Shown here: piece by piece, positions 1 through 8,541 of the stretch
How positions within the stretch are numbered: position 1 is the first letter of the stretch
Layout of the letters: each line of letters opens with the position of its first letter
From: JAZNUH01 sp045592225
GTDB lineage: Bacteria > Bacillota > Clostridia > UMGS1883 > UMGS1540
Assembly: GCA_045592225.1 (NCBI GenBank)
Contig: JAZNUH010000010.1
Coordinates: 1-18,423, forward strand
Reading direction: 5' to 3'
Length of the DNA stretch: 18,423 bases
Made by a program: the position numbers and the translations under genes
Notes under the pieces: generated by a model
The model's database searches: none
Seen by the model: the letters and a program-made list of their open reading frames with translations, nothing else
What the model was told of the DNA's origin: nothing

Positions 1-240
1 GTTGTTACTGCTGCATATGCTGAAGTAGACGGAATACGTCGCCTGAAGGCTGTTTCTATAAATTCAACTGTTTATAGTGGCTCAACAAGTGGTGCAGCGC
101 TTGTTAAAACAGACGAACTTACTATCCCTGCAGAAGCAACAATTATCAAAACATTTGTATTATCAAACGGTACAGACGGCGCTGCTCCTGTTGGTGAAAG
201 TAAAACAATTTCACTTACTCAAGCTATAGCTGCAGAATAG
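1..240 (+). CDS. C-terminal end of a secreted surface protein (partial)
   Basis: Frame 1 is open from the first base to a TAG at 238-240, giving the last 79 residues of a protein whose start lies upstream of the window. It aligns by eye with the C-terminal end of the protein at 3349-6564. Shared elements are LKxxS, VYSG, a KTxExTxP stretch, ATxxKTF, a PxGExK turn and a final Q near the end. From memory, this matches a small beta-rich module common at the ends of clostridial secreted glycan-active proteins (a pattern like FLWD...MxPL); I cannot give it a database name. The next gene starts 41 bases on with no terminator between, so co-transcription is likely. By analogy this is probably another large extracellular carbohydrate-binding or TIM-barrel protein, but nothing visible shows its catalytic part. 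Confidence 0.8.
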   Translation, partial: VVTAAYAEVDGIRRLKAVSINSTVYSGSTSGAALVKTDELTIPAEATIIKTFVLSNGTDGAAPVGESKTISLTQAIAAE

Positions 241-281
241 TCAGATACATTAAGATTAGTTATTAGCGAAAGGAGTAATTT

Positions 282-3200
282 ATGAAAAAAATATTATCCA
301 TTGTGCTGGCATTAACACTTATTCTCGGAATGTGTGTTTCAGTAGCGGCTGAGGATACATCAAAGTATGACGATTTTACAACAATTGCAAACGGTAACTT
401 CCCCGGAAATACAAATGGTTGGGTACAGAACGGTGAAGGTACAGTTGAATTTGTAACAGAAGATGTAGCAGAAGGCTCTCACAGCCTTCGCATGAAAAGC
501 GGTACACCCTTCTATTTCTATCAGAAAATTTATCTGGTAGGAAATACAGAATACACTCTTACCTTCCAGGTTAAGGGTGAAAGCGGTACAAAGGGTGCAA
601 TCAAATTTGAGTTCCAGAATACATATGAAGGTGTAAGACTGGGTGAACAGTACTGCAGCTTTGTTATAGACAGCAAAGAATGGACAAAGCAGGAATTCAA
701 AGTTCAGGTTCCCGAAAACGCAAACTTTGCAGTATGTCTTTTAAGACTTATGTCTGCAGGCGATATGTATATTGATGATATCTATCTCGACGGACCCATT
801 GCCCCCGAAAACGAAGCAAATACAAAAGCTTTTGAGGAAAAGAAACAGGCTTTAATTGAAAGAGAACCTTTGGAAGGCGCTGACAATATGATTGTAAACG
901 GTAGCTATGAAGAACTTGATGCTTCAGGTTATCCCTCAAACATTGTTGCATTCAGCAAATGGGGTGAATTTGCAAAGGTAGAAACAAGCGGAGCCTATGA
1001 TGGCAACAACTGTGTTAAAATTGAAGCTCCCGAGCCCAAATACCCCTGGGTACGTCACGTTATAACAAATCCCGTTGGTGGTGCACGTTATCAGGTAACA
1101 TTCTATTATAAGTCTGATAACGACAATTTCGGTATTAAATTTGAATACTACGGTCAGAGAGATTCATCTGCTCCTTTCTATGAACAGCTTGAAGCAGGTA
1201 AATTCCCCAAGACTGACGAATGGAAAAAGGTAACATATTCTGTCATAGTTCCCGAACGCGCAGAAGAAATATGGTTATATATGCGTAACTATGATAAAAA
1301 CGGCGGCACGGCTTATGTCGACAATGTTTCCATGTACATGGTAGAAAAGCCCGAGGAATTTAACAGCGGAATGTGGACAGACGGTGTATTCTATTACGAT
1401 CACATTAAAGAAGGCAAGGCAACAATTACACTGAATCCTTCTTATGACGGAGCTGATTATAAAGCAGACTTTGTACTTCTTGATAATAAAACACCCCTTG
1501 CAAAGGCAAATGACGTTCCCTTTGTTGATAACGTAGCAACATTTAATTATTCTCTGGAAAAGATGTATAAGGACCTTCCTTACGTAGTACAGGGAACGGT
1601 TACAAAGGCAAATGGCGAAAAGTTAACGTTCGAACAGAATATTTATATTGTTGACAGACCCAAACTTATTGATGAAAAAGGTATTTGCTATGATTTAAAC
1701 GGCAAGGTAATAGATCCTCTTGTTTGTTATCACGTAGGTCAGGAAGACCAGGCGAATGCTGCAAAGGGCGGTATAAACGTTGTTCAGGGTACTTTCTTCA
1801 ATACTACGGAACAGGCTATAGAATACTTTGACAAAGCACAGGAAAACGGTGTCAAGATAGCTATTCCTTTATACCGTAATATGAAGCCTGCGGGACATCC
1901 CGAAAACCTTGTATGGATGAAATCTATTGTTGAAGCTATAAAGGATCACCCGGCTCTGTTTGGATATCTTATTCAGGATGAACCCTTTGCTCACGCTGAT
2001 AAGCTTGAAATGGCTTCCTGGCTTGAAACATCATATCTTGAAATTCACAAGATTGATAAAAACCACCCCATAATGTCAGTTGAATGTTTCCATACATATC
2101 TTACAGAAACAATTAAGTATGTAGATTTCCTTATAATTGACCCCTATCCCGGTGCACACAGTCCTTACCTGACACATGTAGGCGACTTTGGTGGTACAGC
2201 AAGCAAAATAGCAGAAAAACACGGCAAGCCCGTTCTGAATCTTCTGCAGACATTTACATTCAATTACAGTGGTCCTAAGGTTGGCGAAGTTCGTCACATG
2301 GCATACCAGTCATACCTTTCCGGACAGCAGTACGTTGGTTGGTACCCCTGGCAGAAGGAAGGTCAGGTAGATACAGTTGACGTTGACGAGAGCATATGGT
2401 ACCCCGAAATGGTACAGTTTGCACAGAAGGAACGTCCCATTCTTGCAAAACATTTTGCACAGAAAACTGAACCCACTTTCAATAAATACAGTGATGATGT
2501 AGTTTCTTACGAAACATGGGTAAGCGGCAATGATGTTTATCTTGCACTTATTAACCACACATATGATGCTCACGATGTTAGCGTTTCCCTCAAGAGCACA
2601 AACGGTAGAGTGGCGCTTGACAATGTAAAGGCACAAATTCTGTTTGGTGAAAAGGTAACAGTTACTCCCGGTGCCGAAACTCTTGATATAGCTCTTAAGG
2701 GTGCAGACTGTCTGCTTATTAAAATGACACCTGCAACAGCAGTTAACACAGCCGTGCTTTCAGAATCGGCTTTTGACGACCTTTCAGGTTATGACTGGGC
2801 TACAGATGCTATAAACGAAATTTTTGTTAAAGGTATTGCGAACGCAAGGGGAGAGGCAACATATGCTCCCGGTGAAGCAATTACACGTGGTGAATTTGCG
2901 ATGTTCTTAGTTCGTACCCTTGGTATAACTGCTACAGTTTCAGGTAACTTTGATGATGTGGATGCAGATGCTGTTTATGCTAAAGAACTGGCAATAGGAA
3001 AGGCTGCCGGTATATTAAATGGTGTTGGTGATAACAAATTTAATCCCGAAGCTACAATCACACGTCAGGATATGATGACAATTATCTCACGTGGTATGAA
3101 GCTTTACGGTGAAGCTGATATGTCTGCATTCTCTGATTCGGCATCAATTGCAGATTATGCACTTTCACACGTTTCTGCGATGATTTACACAGGACTTGTT

Positions 3201-3290
3201 AAAGGTAATGCTGACGGCACAATTAATCCTCTTGGAAATACAACAAGAGCTGAAGCTGCTGTAATTATGCAGAGAATTTTAGGAATGTAA
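282..3290 (+). CDS. SLH-anchored surface protein with carbohydrate-binding and TIM-barrel domains
   Basis: Secreted protein of 1002 residues, probably non-covalently attached to the cell wall. The ATG follows AAAGGAG at 6 bases. Residues 1-23 are a signal peptide (KK, hydrophobic core, VAA end). Residues about 30-172 and 200-355 look like CBM4/9-type jelly rolls, each starting near an NG(N/S)-aromatic motif and ending YIDD or YVDN. A beta linker (about 360-465) leads to a TIM barrel at about 470-725. It contains PLYRNMKPAGH, QDEP (D566, E567), a Glu at the predicted strand 5 end (E601), DPYP (D620) and LLQTF (Q656). A beta domain (about 735-820) precedes three SLH repeats (832-1002) with TRGE, TRQD and TRAE motifs, which in this family bind pyruvylated secondary wall polysaccharide. 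It is probably a glycoside-hydrolase-like protein of unknown substrate. The usual clan GH-A nucleophile is not evident, so it could be a binder. Proline codons are nearly all CCC or CCT. Confidence 0.88.
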   Translation: MKKILSIVLALTLILGMCVSVAAEDTSKYDDFTTIANGNFPGNTNGWVQNGEGTVEFVTEDVAEGSHSLRMKSGTPFYFYQKIYLVGNTEYTLTFQVKGESGTKGAIKFEFQNTYEGVRLGEQYCSFVIDSKEWTKQEFKVQVPENANFAVCLLRLMSAGDMYIDDIYLDGPIAPENEANTKAFEEKKQALIEREPLEGADNMIVNGSYEELDASGYPSNIVAFSKWGEFAKVETSGAYDGNNCVKIEAPEPKYPWVRHVITNPVGGARYQVTFYYKSDNDNFGIKFEYYGQRDSSAPFYEQLEAGKFPKTDEWKKVTYSVIVPERAEEIWLYMRNYDKNGGTAYVDNVSMYMVEKPEEFNSGMWTDGVFYYDHIKEGKATITLNPSYDGADYKADFVLLDNKTPLAKANDVPFVDNVATFNYSLEKMYKDLPYVVQGTVTKANGEKLTFEQNIYIVDRPKLIDEKGICYDLNGKVIDPLVCYHVGQEDQANAAKGGINVVQGTFFNTTEQAIEYFDKAQENGVKIAIPLYRNMKPAGHPENLVWMKSIVEAIKDHPALFGYLIQDEPFAHADKLEMASWLETSYLEIHKIDKNHPIMSVECFHTYLTETIKYVDFLIIDPYPGAHSPYLTHVGDFGGTASKIAEKHGKPVLNLLQTFTFNYSGPKVGEVRHMAYQSYLSGQQYVGWYPWQKEGQVDTVDVDESIWYPEMVQFAQKERPILAKHFAQKTEPTFNKYSDDVVSYETWVSGNDVYLALINHTYDAHDVSVSLKSTNGRVALDNVKAQILFGEKVTVTPGAETLDIALKGADCLLIKMTPATAVNTAVLSESAFDDLSGYDWATDAINEIFVKGIANARGEATYAPGEAITRGEFAMFLVRTLGITATVSGNFDDVDADAVYAKELAIGKAAGILNGVGDNKFNPEATITRQDMMTIISRGMKLYGEADMSAFSDSASIADYALSHVSAMIYTGLVKGNADGTINPLGNTTRAEAAVIMQRILGM

Positions 3291-3296
3291 TTTACA

Positions 3297-3326
3297 AAGA
3301 GTCTGCAGCAAATGCTGCAGACTCTT
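3297..3326 (+). other. Perfect intercistronic hairpin without U tract
   Basis: Two 14-base arms (3297-3310 and 3313-3326) are perfect inverted repeats around an AA, so the RNA would form about 13 pairs with a four-base loop. It starts 7 bases after the stop of the SLH gene and ends 22 bases before the next ATG. The bases after it (CTGGAGAG) are not U-rich, so it is a poor intrinsic terminator. More likely it stabilises or processes the mRNA, or partly attenuates expression between the two genes. Confidence 0.7.
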
Positions 3327-3348
3327 CTGGAGAGAAAAGGAAATAAAA

Positions 3349-6300
3349 ATGACAAATATATGTAAGAAAAACATATCATTATTGCTTGTATGCTGTTTAA
3401 TTTTTACATTTACTGCATTTTTTGCACCAATTGAAACGAAAGCTGCATTAAATATATCGATAAACGGTATGTTCGAGAGCGTTACAAGCGGTATACCTTC
3501 CGGGTGGACACAGACCTCAGGTCAGCTCGATGCAGATTCTTCCGACCCGTATGAGGGTAATTATGCTATGAAAGTTTCCGGGACAACCGAGTTTTGCGCA
3601 TCGAGAAACATTTCGCTATCAGCAAATACTACCTATATGATGTCCTTTGCGTATAAAACAAGCGACGAAGTTACACCTTTGGTAAAAATTTCTTCATCTG
3701 ATGGAAATGAAATCCTAAGTCAAACTTTTAAAAAATCAACCAAATGGAAAACATGCCAGTATGAGTTTACAACTCCTGCTACAATTTCCGATTTTACATT
3801 GAGCTTTAGCGCAACAGGTTCAGGTGATTTATACATTGACAGGCTGGAAATGTGGCAAAGCGAACAGCTTTACGGCGGTGAAATGGAAAATCTTAATGAG
3901 TGGACATTTTACCTCAGTAATCCCGGTACAACTATGACAGAGGAGGATGTAATAAAAGCTTCGCTTGATACTAACGGAAAAACCGGAAGTTGCATTAAAA
4001 TCGAAAATACTGTTGTTGGTGCGAACCCATACCTTTGGAAAAATGTTGGGAATATATACGGAGAAACAGTATATCAGATTTCTGCTGATGTAAAAAGTAC
4101 AGGCCTTACAGATAAAGGTGGTGTTGGATTTAAAATATCAGGATTTGGTGATGCAAGCAATAGTATGGAGCATACTATTCCAGACACGGGTGGAGAATGG
4201 CAGAATATAAGCTTTAATTTTACTCCTGTTGCAGGTGTGAACCGAATACATGTAATGCCCCGTCTTTACGGTCCCGGAACAGCATGGTTTGACAATATTC
4301 ACGTTCGTCGTGTAAAAAACAGTGAGAGTATAATTTCTGCACCTGAATCATTATTTTTCTACAGTGATGAGGAAATCGGCACAGAATATTTAAATTTTAT
4401 TGATAACTACGCTATTGCAGCGGGCAGTAAGGTAAGAACAAAAATTTACGATGGTCCATTTACTGTATGGGAAAACACCTGTGATTCAACGCAGAAACTT
4501 GAAATTGATTTTCCTCTCTCGGTATTAACAGCACCAAAAAAACCGACATATACAAGAGATGAGAACAACGTAATCACAGAAATTATTCCTTCTCCTGCAA
4601 TATCCTATACACTTGTTGTTGAATATGTTTCTGCAGGCGGAAGTGTAATTTCTTCAAAATATCATACGATTTGTAAATATGACAGGCCTACGTACTTAAC
4701 AAAGAATGGTGATTTTGTTAAAAACGGTGAAAAAGTTTTGCCGGTAGTGGGTTATCATGCACCTTATGAAGACATACCCAGGCTTTCAGAGATTGGTGTA
4801 ACAGTTATACAGAGCGCTGCAAGCAAGTCAACTGCAAAAATACAGCAAATGCTTGATGAAGCACAGAAATATGGTGTAAAAGTATTGGTTCCGTTATATG
4901 AGCACATGGTTCCGGCGGGACATGAATTGAATATAGAGCTTACCAAGCAGGCAATAAGAATGTTCCATGATCATCCTGCACTTTTTGGATGGATGGTACA
5001 GGATGAACCCAGACCAGCATCGCACGAAACAGATGAAATGTATCAACTGCTCCAGGATTCATATAATCTTATAAGAAGTTATGATCCTGATCATCCCATA
5101 TATATTTGTGAATGCGACAGCGCAAGCCTTATAGAAAGCGGACAGTGCTGTGATATTCTCGCGGTTGATCCATATCCAAATGAACTTCGTCTGATTGAGA
5201 ATGTTTATTCTATGACTGTTTCTGCTGTACAAGCAGTGCATGGAAAGAAACCTATTTATAATATTTTACAGGCATGGGAGTGGACCGGCGGCTGGGAACC
5301 CAATGCTGACGAAATAAGAAACATGGCTTATCTTGCTATGCTTGGCGGAGCAAAGGGCTTAGGATATTATCCCGTTCACGATTCAGCAGGGAATATGTTT
5401 GAACAACCTTTATATGAAGGTGCAAAATTATTTGCCGAAAAGGAACAACCTGTTCTTTTGGGCAATACATTTGATGTAACAACCACTACAGATGCATTTA
5501 TCGGCAAATTACAAAGTGGTAAAAATATTTATCTGTTGGTTGCAAGCCGTGCTGATGCTGAAAAAACAATAACCTTTGATGCAGGTGTATCGGGTGGGTT
5601 GACCACAACCTACGGTGGTACAGCTACATTGAACGGAACTATTGTTTCGGCAACTATTCCGGCACATGGCGCAGTGCTTTGTTGCATAGATACGAGCATT
5701 TTGGTTTCAAACGGCAGCTTTGAAGAGGTGCAATCGAACGGTTACCCATCAGGTTGGTCTTACACAGGTGGAGGGGAAAACCCAGGCACAACTTTGTTTA
5801 TGGATAATACCGACCCATACGATGGTGATTGGTGCATAAAGTTTGACTGTGCAGCAAATAAAACAATTAACACATCCGGAACAGCTAAAGAAAGACTTGC
5901 TCTTCAACAGTATGTACCTTTAACAGCAGGAAAAACCTACAGAATATCTTATGCCGGCAAAGTATCCAGTGATAGCTCAACTGTTCCTATGTTTATTCGA
6001 CAAAATGGTGCAGCTACACCTACTTTCATAAATTACGGTGTATCATTACCCTCGCCAAACAAATGGTATGAGGTTGTAACATATTACACACCTGCAACAA
6101 GCGGAAATGCTTTGTTCTTTATAGGAACCTACAGTGCACATTGGGGGAATGGTGCGTTTTACATTGACAACTTCTGCGTAGAAGAAGTTACTGAGCCTAT
6201 GGTTGATTTTGTAAATCCTGACAGGGATAGCTCCGGACTAAGAGTAATTGAAACTCCTGTAGCAGGCAGTAAGGCTGCATCTTTTGCCGCACTACCCAAG

Positions 6301-6564
6301 TCGACAGATAAAGCTCTTCTGGTAACTGCCTCATATGTTCAGAAAGAAGGCGTACTTCGCCTCAAGGGCATATCTGTAAGCTCTGATGTTTATTCTGGTG
6401 CAAATGGTCAGGCTGCAAATCTTGCTGCGCTTCTTAAGACTGAAGAGATAACAGTTCCATCTGATGCTACTGTTGTTAAGACATTTCTTTGGTCTCCATA
6501 CGGAATGACTCCTATAGGAGAAAGAAAAGAAGTATCCTTTGTTCAAACAGTGGATACAGAATAA
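3349..6564 (+). CDS. Secreted multi-domain carbohydrate-binding / TIM-barrel protein
   Basis: Extracellular protein of 1071 residues and paralogue of the SLH protein upstream. The ATG follows AAAAGGA at about 7 bases. Residues 1-32 form a signal peptide ending TKA. Two CBM4/9-like jelly rolls (about 36-168 and 176-322) end in YIDR and WFDN. A beta linker (323-455) is followed by a TIM barrel (465-705) with PLYEHMVPAGH, QDEP (D552, E553), E588, DPYP (D607) and ILQAWEW (Q641, E644). After a short beta domain (708-783) comes a third jelly roll (784-950) with an NGSFEE start and YIDN end. A C-terminal beta module (about 987-1071) matches the end of the protein at 1-240. There is no SLH, LPXTG or transmembrane anchor, so it is either released or held by its modules. 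The substrate is unknown. A Glu (E644) lies three residues after the Gln at the predicted strand 7 end, and the SLH paralogue lacks it. A hairpin terminator follows. Confidence 0.85.
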   Translation: MTNICKKNISLLLVCCLIFTFTAFFAPIETKAALNISINGMFESVTSGIPSGWTQTSGQLDADSSDPYEGNYAMKVSGTTEFCASRNISLSANTTYMMSFAYKTSDEVTPLVKISSSDGNEILSQTFKKSTKWKTCQYEFTTPATISDFTLSFSATGSGDLYIDRLEMWQSEQLYGGEMENLNEWTFYLSNPGTTMTEEDVIKASLDTNGKTGSCIKIENTVVGANPYLWKNVGNIYGETVYQISADVKSTGLTDKGGVGFKISGFGDASNSMEHTIPDTGGEWQNISFNFTPVAGVNRIHVMPRLYGPGTAWFDNIHVRRVKNSESIISAPESLFFYSDEEIGTEYLNFIDNYAIAAGSKVRTKIYDGPFTVWENTCDSTQKLEIDFPLSVLTAPKKPTYTRDENNVITEIIPSPAISYTLVVEYVSAGGSVISSKYHTICKYDRPTYLTKNGDFVKNGEKVLPVVGYHAPYEDIPRLSEIGVTVIQSAASKSTAKIQQMLDEAQKYGVKVLVPLYEHMVPAGHELNIELTKQAIRMFHDHPALFGWMVQDEPRPASHETDEMYQLLQDSYNLIRSYDPDHPIYICECDSASLIESGQCCDILAVDPYPNELRLIENVYSMTVSAVQAVHGKKPIYNILQAWEWTGGWEPNADEIRNMAYLAMLGGAKGLGYYPVHDSAGNMFEQPLYEGAKLFAEKEQPVLLGNTFDVTTTTDAFIGKLQSGKNIYLLVASRADAEKTITFDAGVSGGLTTTYGGTATLNGTIVSATIPAHGAVLCCIDTSILVSNGSFEEVQSNGYPSGWSYTGGGENPGTTLFMDNTDPYDGDWCIKFDCAANKTINTSGTAKERLALQQYVPLTAGKTYRISYAGKVSSDSSTVPMFIRQNGAATPTFINYGVSLPSPNKWYEVVTYYTPATSGNALFFIGTYSAHWGNGAFYIDNFCVEEVTEPMVDFVNPDRDSSGLRVIETPVAGSKAASFAALPKSTDKALLVTASYVQKEGVLRLKGISVSSDVYSGANGQAANLAALLKTEEITVPSDATVVKTFLWSPYGMTPIGERKEVSFVQTVDTE

Positions 6565-6573
6565 GTAAGATAC

Positions 6574-6601
6574 AAAAAAAGCTGCTTTTAGCAGCTTTTT
6601 T
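6574..6601. terminator. Bidirectional intrinsic terminator
   Basis: An A tract plus GCTGC (6574-6585), a TTTTA loop and GCAGC plus a T tract (6591-6601) form a hairpin flanked by A/T runs on both sides. It lies between the convergent surface-protein gene (stop at 6564) and argB (stop at 6613), so it can end transcription from either strand. Confidence 0.85.
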
Positions 6602-6612
6602 GTTATGGAATA

Positions 6613-7488
6613 CTATTCTCTTATCATTGTACCAATACCCGTATCAGTAAATATTTCAAGCAAAATGCTATGTGGAATTCTGCCGTCAATGATATGTACT
6701 CTGTTTACGCCTGCATTGATAGCATCGACACATGCAGTAACTTTTGGTATCATACCGCCTGAAATTGAGCCATTGTCTATGCGTTCAAAAACTTCCTTAC
6801 GTGGCATATCAAATATTACGTCACCCTTTTCATCTTTAACCCCTTCAACATCTGTAAGATAGATGAGTTTTTCTGCGCACAATGCTTTTGCAACGGCAGA
6901 GGCAACAAGATCGGCATTTACGTTGTAGCTCTGACCGTTTTGGTCAACTCCTATAGGTGCGATAACCGGAATATATTCATCCTGTGCAATAAGGTGAATA
7001 AGTTTGTCGTTAACGCTTACAACATCACCAACAAAGCCGATATCCTTCTGTTCTCCATCAACCTCGGTATACATTTTTTTACACTCGAGCAAATGACCAT
7101 CTATGCCTGAAATACCAACAGCCTTTCCACCGACAGAGGCAAGAAGAGAAACTATTTCTTTATTTGTTTTTCCAACAAGTACCATCTGTGCGATGTTTAC
7201 CGTTTCCTTATCAGTTACACGAAGGCCGTTAATGAATTCACTTTTAATATCGTAAGTTTTAAGTGCCTGCGAAATATCGGGTCCACCACCGTGAACAACC
7301 ACAGGATTTGCGCCTACAAATTTCAAAAGTGTAATATCTTCCATTACAGAATGCTTTATGTTTTCATCTATCATAGCATTTCCGCCGTATTTGATTACAA
7401 TTGTTTTCTTGTAAAGTTTTTCAATGTAGGGGAGAGCTTCAATAAGCACTCCGGCTTTTTTTATAAGTGCATCCATATTCATATCCAT
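6613..7488 (-). CDS. argB: Acetylglutamate kinase
   Basis: Phosphorylates N-acetyl-L-glutamate with ATP, the second step of arginine biosynthesis, in the cytoplasm. Amino acid kinase motifs are clear: KYGGNAM (33-39), HGGGP (66-70), GLRVTDKET with R90, GISGIDG, a VNADLVA stretch, LTDVEGV and GSISGGMIPK near the end. The start is placed at 7488 (291 residues) because AGGAGG lies 9 bases upstream (7498-7503). A longer frame to 7542 would overlap argC by 41 bases and add 18 residues unlike the family. The N-terminal helix before KYGG resembles that of hexameric, arginine-inhibited kinases, so feedback inhibition is likely but inferred. It is the last gene of the uxaC-argC-argB unit. Its ribosome binding site overlaps the argC stop, which suggests coupled translation. 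Confidence 0.96.
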   Translation of the reverse strand: MDMNMDALIKKAGVLIEALPYIEKLYKKTIVIKYGGNAMIDENIKHSVMEDITLLKFVGANPVVVHGGGPDISQALKTYDIKSEFINGLRVTDKETVNIAQMVLVGKTNKEIVSLLASVGGKAVGISGIDGHLLECKKMYTEVDGEQKDIGFVGDVVSVNDKLIHLIAQDEYIPVIAPIGVDQNGQSYNVNADLVASAVAKALCAEKLIYLTDVEGVKDEKGDVIFDMPRKEVFERIDNGSISGGMIPKVTACVDAINAGVNRVHIIDGRIPHSILLEIFTDTGIGTMIRE

Positions 7489-7501
7489 AGAGTGTTTCCT
7501 C

Positions 7502-8530
7502 CTATAAGTACATTCCGGGGGCATCAAGACCTTCGCGTTCATTAAATCCGAAAATTATATTCATATTCTGTACTGCCTGACCTGCCGCTCCTTTAATAAG
7601 ATTGTCGATACAGGAAACAACTACAACGCGATTTAAGCGCTTATCAACGGTAAGACTGATATCTACAAAGTTTGAGCCGGCAACATTTTTTACCTCTGGC
7701 ATTTTATCGCATACACGAACAAAGAATTCATCCTTATAAAAATCTTTATATAAATTGAGCAATTCTTCTGCGCTTTTATCACAGTCAAGATTTGCATACA
7801 TTGTAGCTAAAATACCTCTTTTCATAGGAATGAGGTGGGGAGTAAAGGAAAGTATAATTTCTTCGCCTGCCAAAAGTCCTAATTCCTGCTCAATTTCTGA
7901 CGTGTGTCTATGTGTAGCAACTTTGTATGCCTTCATGGTTTCTGTACATTCGCAGAAATGATAGTCGAGAGCAATACCGCGTCCGGCACCTGTTACACCG
8001 CTTTTTGCATCTATAATAATGCTTTTTGTATCAACAAGCTTGTTTTTAAGAAGAGGAGCAAGGCCTAATATAGAACAGGTTGTGTAACAACCGGGGTTAC
8101 CAATAAGCTTTGTTTTTTTAATTTCTGCTCTGTGCAACTCCGGCAAACCGTAAACGGATTGCTTTAAAAGTTCGGGTGATGAGTGCTCAGCACCATACCA
8201 AAGCTTATACACTTCAGGGTCATTGTAGCGAAAATCTCCGCTTAAGTCAATTACAACAAGCCCTTTGTCAACAAGAGAGGGAATAACGGTCTTTGAAGCA
8301 CCATGAGGAAGCGCTGTGAACACTACGTCACAATCAAGCTTATCAACATCAAGTTCTTCACAAACAATGTCATTTATTCCTTTGAAGTTTTTATATACAT
8401 CCGAAATTTTTTCTCCTGCATAAGTTTTGGAAACAAGTGTTGTGATTTCAACATCTTTATGCATTGTCAATAGTCTTACAAGTTCTATGCCTGCGTAGCC
8501 GGTACTACCTAAAATTCCAACTTTAATCAT
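7502..8530 (-). CDS. argC: N-acetyl-gamma-glutamyl-phosphate reductase
   Basis: Reduces N-acetylglutamyl phosphate to the semialdehyde with NADPH, the step after argB in arginine biosynthesis. The protein has 342 residues, usual for the family. GSTGYAG (8-14) is the dinucleotide-binding loop, and GNPGCYTT holds the catalytic Cys148. TALPHGAS and SGVTGAGRG are further family signatures. The ATG follows AGGAG at 8 bases, and that ribosome binding site overlaps the uxaC stop codon, 11 bases upstream, so it is transcribed with uxaC. The argJ and argD genes that often stand between or after argC and argB in Firmicutes are absent here and would have to be elsewhere. No ArgR operator could be recognised with confidence. 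Confidence 0.97.
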   Translation of the reverse strand: MIKVGILGSTGYAGIELVRLLTMHKDVEITTLVSKTYAGEKISDVYKNFKGINDIVCEELDVDKLDCDVVFTALPHGASKTVIPSLVDKGLVVIDLSGDFRYNDPEVYKLWYGAEHSSPELLKQSVYGLPELHRAEIKKTKLIGNPGCYTTCSILGLAPLLKNKLVDTKSIIIDAKSGVTGAGRGIALDYHFCECTETMKAYKVATHRHTSEIEQELGLLAGEEIILSFTPHLIPMKRGILATMYANLDCDKSAEELLNLYKDFYKDEFFVRVCDKMPEVKNVAGSNFVDISLTVDKRLNRVVVVSCIDNLIKGAAGQAVQNMNIIFGFNEREGLDAPGMYL

Positions 8531-8541
8531 TGTGTCAACTC

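Noticed and set aside
2310..2636. Open frame of 108 codons on the minus strand inside the SLH gene
   Set aside because: It is a shadow of the barrel-coding region, with a Cys-rich, low-similarity peptide and no initiation signal.
7489..7542. N-terminal extension of argB to 7542
   Set aside because: It overlaps argC by 41 bases, and the AGGAGG at 7498-7503 serves the internal ATG at 7488.
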